Below are positions 31,097 through 39,024 of a stretch of DNA of 64,000 bases, in pieces. The stretch's first letter is position 1; every line of letters begins with the position of its first letter. The stretch is from Thermocrispum municipale DSM 44069 (GTDB lineage Bacteria; Actinomycetota; Actinomycetes; Mycobacteriales; Pseudonocardiaceae), in the NCBI RefSeq assembly GCF_000427825.1, contig NZ_ATYT01000005.1, forward strand, positions 1-64,000, given 5' to 3'. A program made the translations under genes and the position numbers. The notes under the pieces were generated by a model. It saw only the letters and a program-made list of their open reading frames with translations, was not told the origin of the DNA and ran no database searches.

Positions 31097-32581
31097 TCAG
31101 TCGACCTGGATCGTCACCCGGCCGCTGCCGAGGTCCGTGCTGATCGGCAGCCTGCCCTTGGCGTCAGCCACGAACTCCCGCGTGGTGCTCGTGCCGTCAG
31201 CGGCCGAGGCGACGACGCGGTGCTTCGAGCCGGGCTGGAACGCCGCGGGGGTGAGCACCTCCGCGGAGCCGGAACCGCGCAGCTGGAAGCTCCTGCCGTC
31301 CGCCCGCACGCCGGTCATGTCGAGGAACTCGACCTTGCCGCGTGTCGTGGTGACGTCGTAGCCCCACACGGAGAACGACGTCGCGGTGGTCCGGTAGTCG
31401 AACACCTGCGGGTCGGCCACCTTCCGCGCGAACACCTGGTTGGCCATCGGAACGATGTTGTCCCGGTAGACCCGGTAGTTGTTGGCGCCATGCACACCCG
31501 GGTACTGGACACGGGTCTCGTTCACGCCCTTCGACGGCAGTTCCCTGGAGTGCATCGCGTACTGCCGGGCCAGCACCAGTTCCACCGCCGCGGCGGCCGG
31601 GTTGGTCACCGGCGACAGCCGCATGCAGTCCTTCTGCAGCAACGAAGTGGCCGGCAGGCACGCGTCGCCGGTGCTGGACAGTACCGCCGCGTCGATGCCA
31701 CCGAGGTTGGACACGAGGTCCTTCGGGTTGAAGCCGCGCCAGTCGGCCTCGTTGGTCAGCGCGGTGCCGTAGCCCTGGTCACGCATGTAGCCGAGACCTT
31801 CCCAGATGGCCCGCCCGCCCGGCTCGTCGACCACGTCCAGCGCGCCGCTCACCGAACCGACGAACGCGTACCGGTCCGGGTGCCGCATGCCTTGCAGGTA
31901 GGCGGCGACACCGCCCATCGAGAAGCCCATCACGCCCCGGCCGCCGCGGTCGGTGCGGACGTTGAACAGGGCCTCCACCAACGGGTAGAGCTCCTTGTGC
32001 AGGAAGCTGTCGGCCTGCAACGTCTCCGCGGTCAGCGGTGGGACGTTGGGGATGGCGTCCTGACGGCCGTCGATCCAGATGCACGTCTCGCAGATCGTGT
32101 CCGCGTACGACGTGTCCGGTGCGACCAGGAGGAACTTCGCCCTGTCCAGCTGGGTCTCGAACTGGAAGATGTCCGTCTGCCGCGCGCCACCACCGGGGCC
32201 GATGGCGTCGAGAAGCGCCTCGTGCTGCGTGATCGGGCCGAGCACCGGGTTGTCCAGCGGTGACGCGATCGTGCCGTGCAGGTAGTACATGACTGGCAGC
32301 GGAGCCCCGGTGCTGCTGTAGCTGGTGGGCAGGTAGACCCGGTTGGTGATCCTCTTGTGCAGCAGCGGGCTGTCGAAGACCAGGTCCAGCACGTTCGCGT
32401 TGCCTGCCTGCGGTGTGATCTGCACGTTCCACCCGCGGTACGGGTCGGGCAGGCCCGCGGTCGAGGGCACTCGGTCCTCCTGCGCGCTGGCCGAGGTGAC
32501 GGAGCTCGCGACGGCGGCAACCGCCGCGAGCAAAGCCGATGCGACCGCTTTGCGCGACGCACCTCTCCCAAGGAACCCCAT
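31097..32581 (-). CDS. Secreted alpha/beta-hydrolase esterase (antigen-85/esterase-D-like fold)
   Basis: The 494-aa protein begins with a signal peptide: twin basic residues then 'AVASALLAAVAAVASSVTSA' and an A-S-A/Q cleavage site near residue 33. The hydrolase domain has 'YLPTSYSSTGAPLPVMYYLH', the nucleophile elbow 'GFSMGGVAAYLQG' and the probable catalytic His in 'GVHGANNYRVY'. Two Cys pairs ('ICETCIW', 'ACLPATSLLQKDC') suggest disulphides. The last 130 residues form a beta-rich extra domain. It may release a carboxylic acid from an ester outside the cell for the adjacent acyl-CoA genes. The start has few competitors. Confidence 0.82.
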   Translation of the reverse strand: MGFLGRGASRKAVASALLAAVAAVASSVTSASAQEDRVPSTAGLPDPYRGWNVQITPQAGNANVLDLVFDSPLLHKRITNRVYLPTSYSSTGAPLPVMYYLHGTIASPLDNPVLGPITQHEALLDAIGPGGGARQTDIFQFETQLDRAKFLLVAPDTSYADTICETCIWIDGRQDAIPNVPPLTAETLQADSFLHKELYPLVEALFNVRTDRGGRGVMGFSMGGVAAYLQGMRHPDRYAFVGSVSGALDVVDEPGGRAIWEGLGYMRDQGYGTALTNEADWRGFNPKDLVSNLGGIDAAVLSSTGDACLPATSLLQKDCMRLSPVTNPAAAAVELVLARQYAMHSRELPSKGVNETRVQYPGVHGANNYRVYRDNIVPMANQVFARKVADPQVFDYRTTATSFSVWGYDVTTTRGKVEFLDMTGVRADGRSFQLRGSGSAEVLTPAAFQPGSKHRVVASAADGTSTTREFVADAKGRLPISTDLGSGRVTIQVD

Positions 32582-32695
32582 TGTTCCGTGTCCTTTCCCT
32601 GAATTGGCATGGGATACGAGCGACGTGCGCGTCTCGTCATCACGCCGGCACGACTTGAAAGAGCCGGGCTGGGCGCATCGCGGCGCTCCAGCAAA

Positions 32696-32716
32696 GTTAA
32701 CTAACCAGGCAGTATT
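32696..32716. promoter_or_regulatory. Operator candidate, shared 21-bp motif (copy 2)
   Basis: GTTAACTAAC-N5-AGTATT is identical at 16 fixed positions to the reverse complement of the motif at 28313-28333. It contains the palindrome AGTTAACT and lies 115-135 bp upstream of the esterase start, inside the 193-bp region between the esterase and the enoyl-CoA hydratase genes. Confidence 0.6.
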
Positions 32717-32774
32717 GTAAGGCGAGTGTGACGCATGTCAACCCGAACCAAATGATCGAGCGGGCCGCCTCAGT

Positions 32775-33554
32775 TCATCGTCCCGTCCATCGCGGCGGGC
32801 GCTTCTCCAGGAAGGATGCCGGCCCCTCCTTGAAGTCCTCGGTGCGGGCGAGGTCGGCCAGCAGCCGGTCGGCCAGTTCCCACCGGGCGTCCTCGGGCAG
32901 GTCCCGGCCGGCGAGGATGGCGGCGCGGGAGGCCCGCACGGCGAGCGGAGCGTTGGCGCAGATGGATTCCGCCAGCCGCAGCGCCTGCTCGCGCAGCGCC
33001 TCCGGCGGCACCACCCCGGACAGCAGGCCGAGCTGGACGAACCGTTCGGCCGGCCACGGCACGGCGGTCATCGCCAGTTCGAGAGCGGCCTTCTCACCGA
33101 TCAGCCTCGGCAGGTTGGCCAGCGCACCACCGACGGCGAGCAGCGACCGGGCGGCCTCCGGGATGCCGAGGCGTACTCCCCGCGCGGCCAGCACGAGATC
33201 GCACGCGATCGCGATCTCCATCCCGCCGGCGAGCGCGTCGCCGTTGAGCGCCGCGATGACCGGTTTCGTCCTTTCGCGACGAACGAGTCCGGCGAAGCCG
33301 CCGCGTTCGGTGACCAGCTCGCCGAGCCCACCGTTGGCGACCACCTTGAGGTCGGCGCCCGCGCAGAACACCGGCCCGTCCCCGGTGAGCACGCCCGCCC
33401 AGAGCTCGTCGTCCCCTTCGAGCAGGTCGATGGCGGCCTCCAGATCCCGGGCCACGGCGCCGTTCACCGCGTTGCGGGCCTGCGGTCGCGCGAGTGTCAT
33501 GACCAGTACTCGTCCCGAGCGCTCGACGCGCACGGGGCTCTGCGGCTCACTCAT
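32775..33554 (-). CDS. Enoyl-CoA hydratase/isomerase (crotonase family)
   Basis: The 259-aa crotonase-fold protein has 'RPQARNAVNG', oxyanion-hole 'FCAGADLKV' and 'NGDALAGGMEIAIACDLVLA'. One of the two usual catalytic Glu positions reads in 'LGIPEAARSLLAVGGAL' (E present), so hydratase activity is plausible. It hydrates 2-enoyl-CoA in beta-oxidation of the acyl chain handled by the neighbouring synthetase and dehydrogenase. The start ATG at 33554 overlaps the synthetase stop by 8 nt (ATGAGTGA), fixing the start. Confidence 0.88.
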   Translation of the reverse strand: MSEPQSPVRVERSGRVLVMTLARPQARNAVNGAVARDLEAAIDLLEGDDELWAGVLTGDGPVFCAGADLKVVANGGLGELVTERGGFAGLVRRERTKPVIAALNGDALAGGMEIAIACDLVLAARGVRLGIPEAARSLLAVGGALANLPRLIGEKAALELAMTAVPWPAERFVQLGLLSGVVPPEALREQALRLAESICANAPLAVRASRAAILAGRDLPEDARWELADRLLADLARTEDFKEGPASFLEKRPPRWTGR

Positions 33555-35214
33555 CGCCGGCGCTCGGGTCGTAGAGGTTGCGGTACTGGGCCACGATGGT
33601 CTTCTTGCTCGTCTTGCCGACACTGGTCTTCGGGATCTCGGACACGAACCGGATCTGGTCGGGCAGTTGCCAGCGGGCGAAGCCGCTGTCGAGCAGCAGA
33701 GTCCGGATGTCGTCGTCGGTGACCGTGCCGCCCTCCCGGCGGATCACCAGCGCGAGCGGGCGTTCCTGCCACTTCGGGTGCGGCAGGCCGACAACCGCGG
33801 CGTCGAGCACGTCCGGGTGGCCGATGATGGCGTTCTCCATGTCGATCGACGAGATCCACTCGCCGCCGCTCTTGATCACGTCCTTGATCCGGTCGACGAT
33901 CTTCAGGTAGCCGTTCTGGTCGATGGTGGCCGCGTCGCCGCTGCGCCAGTAGCCGTCGAGGAAGTTGCCCTCGGTGCCAGGCGCGTTGTAGTACCTGCCG
34001 GCGATCCACGGCCCGCGCATGCACACCTCACCGACACTGACTCCGTCGTGCGGCACCTCCTCACCGTCGGCGCCGACGACCCGGACATCCACGCCGGTGA
34101 CCAGCAGTCCCTGCTTGCGCTTGAGGTCCCACCGCTCCTCCTCGGTCAGGCCGGCCAGCGACGGCTTCAGCCGGTAGTTCACCGCGACCAGCGGGGTGGT
34201 CTCGGTGGCACCGTAGGCGTGGATGATCTCCGCCCCGGTCAGTTCCTTGAAGCCGCGCATCATCGACAGCGGTGGCTCGGTCGCCCCGGAGAGGAACCGG
34301 GCGCGGCTGAAGTCGGGCTTGTCCGGCAGGGTGCGGATGTACTGCAGCATCGGCTGGAAGATCGCCGGGGCGCCACACGCGATCGTGACCTTCTCCTGGA
34401 TCATCAGGTCCACCAACGGATTGGTGTCCTCCGCGGTATAGCGGCCGGGAAAGACCAGCTTCGCCCCCATCATCGCGCACGCGTAGAACAGGCCCCACGA
34501 CTGGCCGTGGAACATCGGGACGATCAGGCAGGCACAGTCGTCGCTGCTGATCCCGAGGTACGCCGCCATGGTGATGGAGTGCAGGTAGATGTTGCGGTGC
34601 GAGTAGTAGACGCCCTTGGGGCGTCCGGTCGTGCCGGAGGTGTAACAGGCGCTGTAGGCACTGTTCTCGTCGACCTGCGGCCAGTCGTAGACGTCGTCGG
34701 CCTCGGCCAGCAGCTCCTCGTAGCCGTGCACCGGGCCGAGTGTCGTCTTGATCTCGCCGACCGGCCGGTCGGACATCACCACGTAACCCTTGACGTTCTT
34801 GAGGTTCGGCGCGATCGCCTCGGCGATCGGCAGCAGCGACTCGTCGACGAAGATGTAGGACACCTCGCTGTGCGTGGCGACGTAGGTCAGATCCTCCGTC
34901 GAGATGCGCAGGTTCATCTGCAGCAGCGCCGCGCCGGTGCCGGGAATGGCGAAGTAGAGCTCGAAATGGCGGTGGGTGTTCCAGTCCAGCACACCGACCC
35001 GCTCGCCCGGCTGCACACCCAGCGACTCCAGGGCGTTGGCCAGCCGCATCATCCGCCGGTACGCGTCCGCGTAGGTGTAGCGCTGCAACCCGGCCGACGT
35101 GCGGTACACGACCTCCTGCTCAGGATAGGTTCGCGCCGCGTGCCGGATGAACGTCGTGGTGTTCAGCTGGACGTCGTTCATCGACGTGGATGGACATCCT
35201 TTGACCCTCCGCAT
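33547..35214 (-). CDS. Acyl-CoA synthetase (AMP-forming, FadD/medium-long chain type)
   Basis: The 555-aa ANL-superfamily ligase has the P-loop 'YTSGTTGRPKGVYYSHRN', A5 'YGATETTPL', A7/A8 'GYWRSGDAATIDQNGYLKI', 'VDRIKDVIKSGGEWIS', and A10 'PKTSVGKTSKK' with catalytic Lys. It activates a carboxylic acid with ATP and CoA. The start at ATG 35214 is preferred because AAAGGAG lies 5 nt upstream; an internal ATG at 35181 (MNDVQL) fits the family's usual N-terminus but lacks a good site. It is the middle gene of the fadE-fadD-ech unit. Confidence 0.9.
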   Translation of the reverse strand: MRRVKGCPSTSMNDVQLNTTTFIRHAARTYPEQEVVYRTSAGLQRYTYADAYRRMMRLANALESLGVQPGERVGVLDWNTHRHFELYFAIPGTGAALLQMNLRISTEDLTYVATHSEVSYIFVDESLLPIAEAIAPNLKNVKGYVVMSDRPVGEIKTTLGPVHGYEELLAEADDVYDWPQVDENSAYSACYTSGTTGRPKGVYYSHRNIYLHSITMAAYLGISSDDCACLIVPMFHGQSWGLFYACAMMGAKLVFPGRYTAEDTNPLVDLMIQEKVTIACGAPAIFQPMLQYIRTLPDKPDFSRARFLSGATEPPLSMMRGFKELTGAEIIHAYGATETTPLVAVNYRLKPSLAGLTEEERWDLKRKQGLLVTGVDVRVVGADGEEVPHDGVSVGEVCMRGPWIAGRYYNAPGTEGNFLDGYWRSGDAATIDQNGYLKIVDRIKDVIKSGGEWISSIDMENAIIGHPDVLDAAVVGLPHPKWQERPLALVIRREGGTVTDDDIRTLLLDSGFARWQLPDQIRFVSEIPKTSVGKTSKKTIVAQYRNLYDPSAGDE

Positions 35215-35259
35215 ACTGGCTCCTTTGCCGTAGTGGGATGTGGTGGGATCTGAGCCGCG

Positions 35260-36426
35260 TCAACCGACGTACCGGCGGCCGATCAGCTGACGCGCGATGA
35301 CGAGCTTCTGGATCTGTGGTGTGCCGTCGCCGATCTGTACCCCGCTGACGTCGAGGAGCAGTTGCTGCAGGGGCATCTCGGTGGACCAGCCCACGTGTCC
35401 GTGCAGGACGATGCAGTCGTTGATGGCCTGGACCGCCACGCGCGGCGCCCACCACTTGCACATCGCCGCTTCCCTGGTGTGCGGCAGGCCAGCGGCCCGC
35501 AGGCCCAGCGTGCGGTAGCACAGCCACCGCGCGGCCTCCAACTGCGTGTCGTGCTCGGCGAGGTTGAACGACACGCCCTGGAAGCGCGCGATGGGCGAGC
35601 CGAACGCTTCACGGTCCCGGACCCATTCGATGGTCGCCTCCATGGCCCGGCGGGCCGCGCCCACCACCATCAGGCCAAGCAGCGTCCGGGTCAGGTCGAA
35701 GTCGGCCAGCAGGGCGGCCAGCCCGCTGCCCGTTCCGGCGATCTCGTGTTCGGCGGGGACGAAGGTGTCGTCGAAGGTCAGACCGGCCCGGCTCAGCGGA
35801 CGGAAACCGGGGTCGGCGATGCGCTGCCGGGTGACCGTCGGATCGTCCAGGGCGACCAGCAACCGCCGTGTTCCCCGGGATCCCGCGTCCGGGTCGCACG
35901 TCGCCACGACGATGGCGTGTGCGGCGTGCATACCCAGTGTCACCGAGGTCTTCTCACCGGACAGCAGGTATCCGCCGGGGACCGGCCGCGCCCGGACGGA
36001 CGTCGCGCTGGCGTCCGAGCCGCCCCTGGGTTCGGTGAGCGCCAGTGCCAGGAGCTGCTCCCCCGCGGTCACCGCCCGGACGATCGGACGAGCGACCGGC
36101 TCGGGCAGGCCCGTGAGCACGCCCTGCGCCAGCACCGTGGCGAAGATCAGGTAGGAGAGGTTGAAGTCGGCCTTGGCCATCTGCTCGCAGGCGATGCCGA
36201 CGGTGACCGGATCGGCGCCCTGGCCGCCGGCGTCCTCGGGCAGCGACAGCCCCAGCAGGCCGTGCCGTCCCAGCTGTGCCAGCTCTGGCCAGCACATGTC
36301 GTCGCTGGTCGCCCTGGCAAGGTAGCCATCGTGGAATTCGCGCCGAGCCAGCGTCGCGACCGACTCCTCGAACGCCTGGTGTTCGGGGGAAAACACGAAG
36401 GCAGAATCTAGTACCTTAGATAGCAC
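35260..36426 (-). CDS. Acyl-CoA dehydrogenase (FadE type)
   Basis: The 388-aa FAD flavoprotein has 'LPEDAGGQGADPVTVGIACE', the FAD-contact signature 'LALTEPRGGSDASAT', 'REAFGSPIARFQGVSFNLAE' and C-terminal 'VLHGHVGWSTEMPLQQLLLD', 'VSGVQIGDGTPQIQKLVIAR' (I-x-x-G-T-x-x-I). The catalytic Glu position of short-chain dehydrogenases appears changed, as in several sterol and branched-chain FadEs. Start uncertain: GTG 36426 or GTG 36396, neither with a Shine-Dalgarno; both lie within the operator repeats, consistent with a leaderless message. Confidence 0.87.
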   Translation of the reverse strand: MLSKVLDSAFVFSPEHQAFEESVATLARREFHDGYLARATSDDMCWPELAQLGRHGLLGLSLPEDAGGQGADPVTVGIACEQMAKADFNLSYLIFATVLAQGVLTGLPEPVARPIVRAVTAGEQLLALALTEPRGGSDASATSVRARPVPGGYLLSGEKTSVTLGMHAAHAIVVATCDPDAGSRGTRRLLVALDDPTVTRQRIADPGFRPLSRAGLTFDDTFVPAEHEIAGTGSGLAALLADFDLTRTLLGLMVVGAARRAMEATIEWVRDREAFGSPIARFQGVSFNLAEHDTQLEAARWLCYRTLGLRAAGLPHTREAAMCKWWAPRVAVQAINDCIVLHGHVGWSTEMPLQQLLLDVSGVQIGDGTPQIQKLVIARQLIGRRYVG

Positions 36427-36440
36427 GAATCTAGTATAAG
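36404..36440. promoter_or_regulatory. Divergent fadE/gntR promoter with GntR operator repeats
   Basis: GAATCTAGTA occurs twice (36404-36413, 36427-36436) with a 23-bp period, and ATCTA-N6-TAGAT (36406-36421) forms an inverted repeat. A -10 like TATAAG lies at 36435-36440, six bases before the gntR GTG at 36446, implying a leaderless gntR transcript. GntR-type autoregulation with control of fadE-fadD-ech is likely. Confidence 0.6.
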
Positions 36441-36445
36441 AGTTT

Positions 36446-36702
36446 GTGCCGCAGACTGTCGAGAGGAGCCCGGACGTGTCCGAGCGCGGAACCGTTCCAG
36501 AACGCACGGCGCGCCACATGATGCGCGAGGCGTACCGCCGCGAACTCAAGCCAGGCGACCGACTGGCCTCGGAGGCCGCGCTGATGGGCTACTTCGACGT
36601 GTCCCGGGGCTCGCTCCGGGAGGCGCTGCGGTTGTTGTCCTTCCTCGGCGCCATCGACGTCCGTTCCGGACCTGGCGGCGGACCCCGGATCGCCGTCCAG
36701 TC
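36446..36702 (+). pseudogene. GntR-family regulator, truncated after the DNA-binding domain
   Basis: Residues 1-86 form a GntR winged helix: 'TARHMMREAYRRELKPGDRL', 'ASEAALMGYFDVSRGSLREA', 'LRLLSFLGAIDVRSGPGGGP'. Homology stops at 'RIAVQ' near 36700; beyond it the frame reads the antisense of a type IV secretion gene to 36991, so the FCD/effector domain is gone. The hybrid 181-aa product could still bind DNA but not sense its ligand. Leaderless GTG start 6 nt after TATAAG. The break marks a recombination junction with the conjugative element. Confidence 0.8.
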
Positions 36703-38493
36703 GTCACCGAGCGGCAGGGCTAGCTGGCGGCCCTGCGGACCGGAGGACTTCGGGGCCGGACCGGGCTTCGTCTTCGGCGCTGGCTTGCCCGTTGGGCGGG
36801 TCCGGCGCACACCGGGCAGCGGCAGGACGTACTGCCCGTTCGCGGTGGTTTGCGCGTTGGCGTACGGGTTGGACGAACCGCTGCCGCCGCTGGAACTTCC
36901 GCCGCCGTTGCCGCCCCGGCCGCCGCCCGAGGGGCGAGGCTTCGGGCTCTTGCCGCGACCGCCGCCGCCGAGCAGACCGAAGGTCTTGTAGGCGACGAAC
37001 GCCCGGACCAGCGACCCGATCAGACCGCGACCGCCGCCCCCGCCGCGCACCGAGGACAGCACCCAGAACGGGATCTTGAACAGGATGTACATCAGCGCGA
37101 GCGCGACCAGGAGGTTGACCAACCCGGACATGGTCGGGCCGAAGATTGTGAACCCGCCGGGGGCGAGGAACACCTTCATCGCGGTGATCAGCGTCAGGCT
37201 CTGGCCGAGTTGGATGCCCAGGCACCCGCCGTAGGCTTTCCACCACCAGTAGGCGATGCCCTCGGTCTGCGGCAGGGCGTGGAACATCAGCGCCAGCGGC
37301 GCCCCGGCGATGAGGATGATGGTCAGCGCGACCCGCACCACGTAGGTGATGAGCAGCGCGACGAGCATCCCGGCGAGGAAGATGCCGATGAAGATGATCC
37401 AGATGCCACCGTTGAGACTGCCCAGCACGAGGTTGCGCAGCGTCTCGCCCGCGGAGTTCGCGTCGACCCCGCCGCCCATGATCGCCGCGACGAGCGCGTT
37501 GGCGATCTGGATGCCCTTGGTCGCCACCCACAAGCTCAAGGCGCCGGCCAGGAACCCGACCACCAGACGCGGCGCGAGCTCCTTGATGGAGTGTCGGGTC
37601 TGGACGGTCTGGTAGCCCATCGCGATGACCCCGGCGATGAGCACCAGCAGGCCGTAGGAGATGAGCAGGATCTGCCAGGAGTTGTCCCACAGCTCGCCCA
37701 CTCGCGGCAGCGAGTCCGGCATCGGCGTGGTCAGCAGCGTCTTGGACAGCAGATCCAGCAGCGGGTTGAGCGCCTCGGTGACGATGCCCCGGAAGAAGGC
37801 GTTGATGGCCTCGGTGATGCAGGCACCGATGTCGGTGATCCCGCAGTCGTCCTCGGTCTGCTCACCCTGTCCCGGCTGTCCCGTGCCGGGGTTGGTCGGC
37901 GGCGTGGTGGTAGTGCCGGGCTGCGGGATGCAGCCCTCACCGGTGCACGGCGGCTTGGTGGGCGTGGTCGACTGGTTGAGGCACTCGTACTGGAGCGACC
38001 CGGGAAAACAGGTGACCGAGGTCGGCGGCCCGGTCGGGATGGGCAACGGCAGCCCGGTCATGGGCGGTGTCGTCGTCGGCGTGGGCAGCGTGCAGATCGG
38101 CAGCGGCGGCGAGCCCGGACCACAGGGGTCCGGGTCGACCGTCGGGATCGGGAGCGGCGGCTGGTTGGTCGGCGGCGCGGGTTGCGCGGCGGCAGCCGGG
38201 ACCACTGGTGTTCCCGAGTCCGGGGCGAACGCCGCCGAGGCGAGGGTGCCGCCCAACAGGACGACCAGGCTCACCGCCAACGCCACCAGCGCCCGGCTCC
38301 GCGTGACGCGGAGGAGTCGCCCGTGCCGGCGGGGCCGCCGGTAGCTCGCGGCCGGAGGCGCGAGCATCTCCCGGCGGTCCGCCGACACCGACCCGCGTTG
38401 CGCGGTGGGCGTCGTGTCGTGCAGCGAGCCGACGGTGGGGCCGACCGATGTGCGGCGTGGGGCAGACCTGACCGGCCTGTTCGGCGGGCGCAT
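36589..38493 (-). CDS. Type IV secretion membrane protein (VirB6/TrbL-like), C-terminus replaced at a junction
   Basis: The 634-aa protein has an N-terminal helix ('ALVALAVSLVVLLGGTLASA'), a Pro/Thr-rich extracytoplasmic region with paired Cys (about 100-220), then six helices (about 290-510, e.g. 'ILLISYGLLVLIAGVIAMGY', 'IIFIGIFLAGMLVALLITYV') and a Gly-rich and basic tail. This is the plan of actinobacterial TrbL/VirB6-like conjugation proteins. The element-derived sequence ends near 'QLALPLGD' (about 36,703); the last 38 codons are antisense of the GntR gene and are not native. It is probably a 3'-truncated gene. Confidence 0.75.
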   Translation of the reverse strand: MRPPNRPVRSAPRRTSVGPTVGSLHDTTPTAQRGSVSADRREMLAPPAASYRRPRRHGRLLRVTRSRALVALAVSLVVLLGGTLASAAFAPDSGTPVVPAAAAQPAPPTNQPPLPIPTVDPDPCGPGSPPLPICTLPTPTTTPPMTGLPLPIPTGPPTSVTCFPGSLQYECLNQSTTPTKPPCTGEGCIPQPGTTTTPPTNPGTGQPGQGEQTEDDCGITDIGACITEAINAFFRGIVTEALNPLLDLLSKTLLTTPMPDSLPRVGELWDNSWQILLISYGLLVLIAGVIAMGYQTVQTRHSIKELAPRLVVGFLAGALSLWVATKGIQIANALVAAIMGGGVDANSAGETLRNLVLGSLNGGIWIIFIGIFLAGMLVALLITYVVRVALTIILIAGAPLALMFHALPQTEGIAYWWWKAYGGCLGIQLGQSLTLITAMKVFLAPGGFTIFGPTMSGLVNLLVALALMYILFKIPFWVLSSVRGGGGGRGLIGSLVRAFVAYKTFGLLGGGGRGKSPKPRPSGGGRGGNGGGSSSGGSGSSNPYANAQTTANGQYVLPLPGVRRTRPTGKPAPKTKPGPAPKSSGPQGRQLALPLGDDWTAIRGPPPGPERTSMAPRKDNNRSASRSEPRDTSK

Positions 38494-38496
38494 CGG

Positions 38497-39024
38497 TCAG
38501 GCCCCCACGATGCCCTTGAGCACGGTGACGACCAGTGGAGCGAGAGCCGCCAAGGCGTAGCCGATCCCGGCCGCCTTGAAGCACTCCTTGGCCTTCTCCT
38601 GCTCGCCGGGGTCACCGCCGCCGAACACGCGGCGGACGCCGCCGATGGTGAGAAACACCGTGGCCAGCCCGGCGAGGATGCCCATCAGCCAGTTGCGGAT
38701 GTTGGTCAGGACCTCGTCGACGCTGCCCGCGATCGCGAGCACCACGGTGTCGGCGTGAGCCGTCGCGCCAGAGGCCAGCAGCACCACCACGACCAACTCG
38801 GCGACCAGCAGCACGCGTCGACGGAGGTTCCGGCGACGGACGCCGCGCCCCTGAGAGGTCGGAGGTGTGGTGTTGTCACAGCTCGGCTGCAGCGGGCCCG
38901 TGCACATCGGCACGTGGGCCCGCGAGGTCGCCTCGCAGCGACTGAGGACGGCCCCGCAGTGGGGCCGGTGGTCACCGGGCCGGCGGGGGTTGTGAGGACG
39001 AACAGAGGTACGAGTCAGGCGCAT
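38497..39024 (-). CDS. T4SS pilin-like small membrane protein (VirB2/TrbC-like)
   Basis: The 175-aa protein has a signal/TM segment 'VLLVAELVVVVLLASGATAH' ending A-H-A/D, then 'LTNIRNWLMGILAGLATVFL' plus T-I-G-G-V-R-R-V-F-G-G-G-D and a final helix 'GYALAALAPLVVTVLKGIVG'. Two short helices around a G-G-D-P loop are the VirB2/TrbC pilin pattern in Gram-positive conjugative elements. Start ATG 39024 has GGGAG 7 nt upstream. It precedes the VirB6-like gene by 3 nt. Confidence 0.72.
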   Translation of the reverse strand: MRLTRTSVRPHNPRRPGDHRPHCGAVLSRCEATSRAHVPMCTGPLQPSCDNTTPPTSQGRGVRRRNLRRRVLLVAELVVVVLLASGATAHADTVVLAIAGSVDEVLTNIRNWLMGILAGLATVFLTIGGVRRVFGGGDPGEQEKAKECFKAAGIGYALAALAPLVVTVLKGIVGA

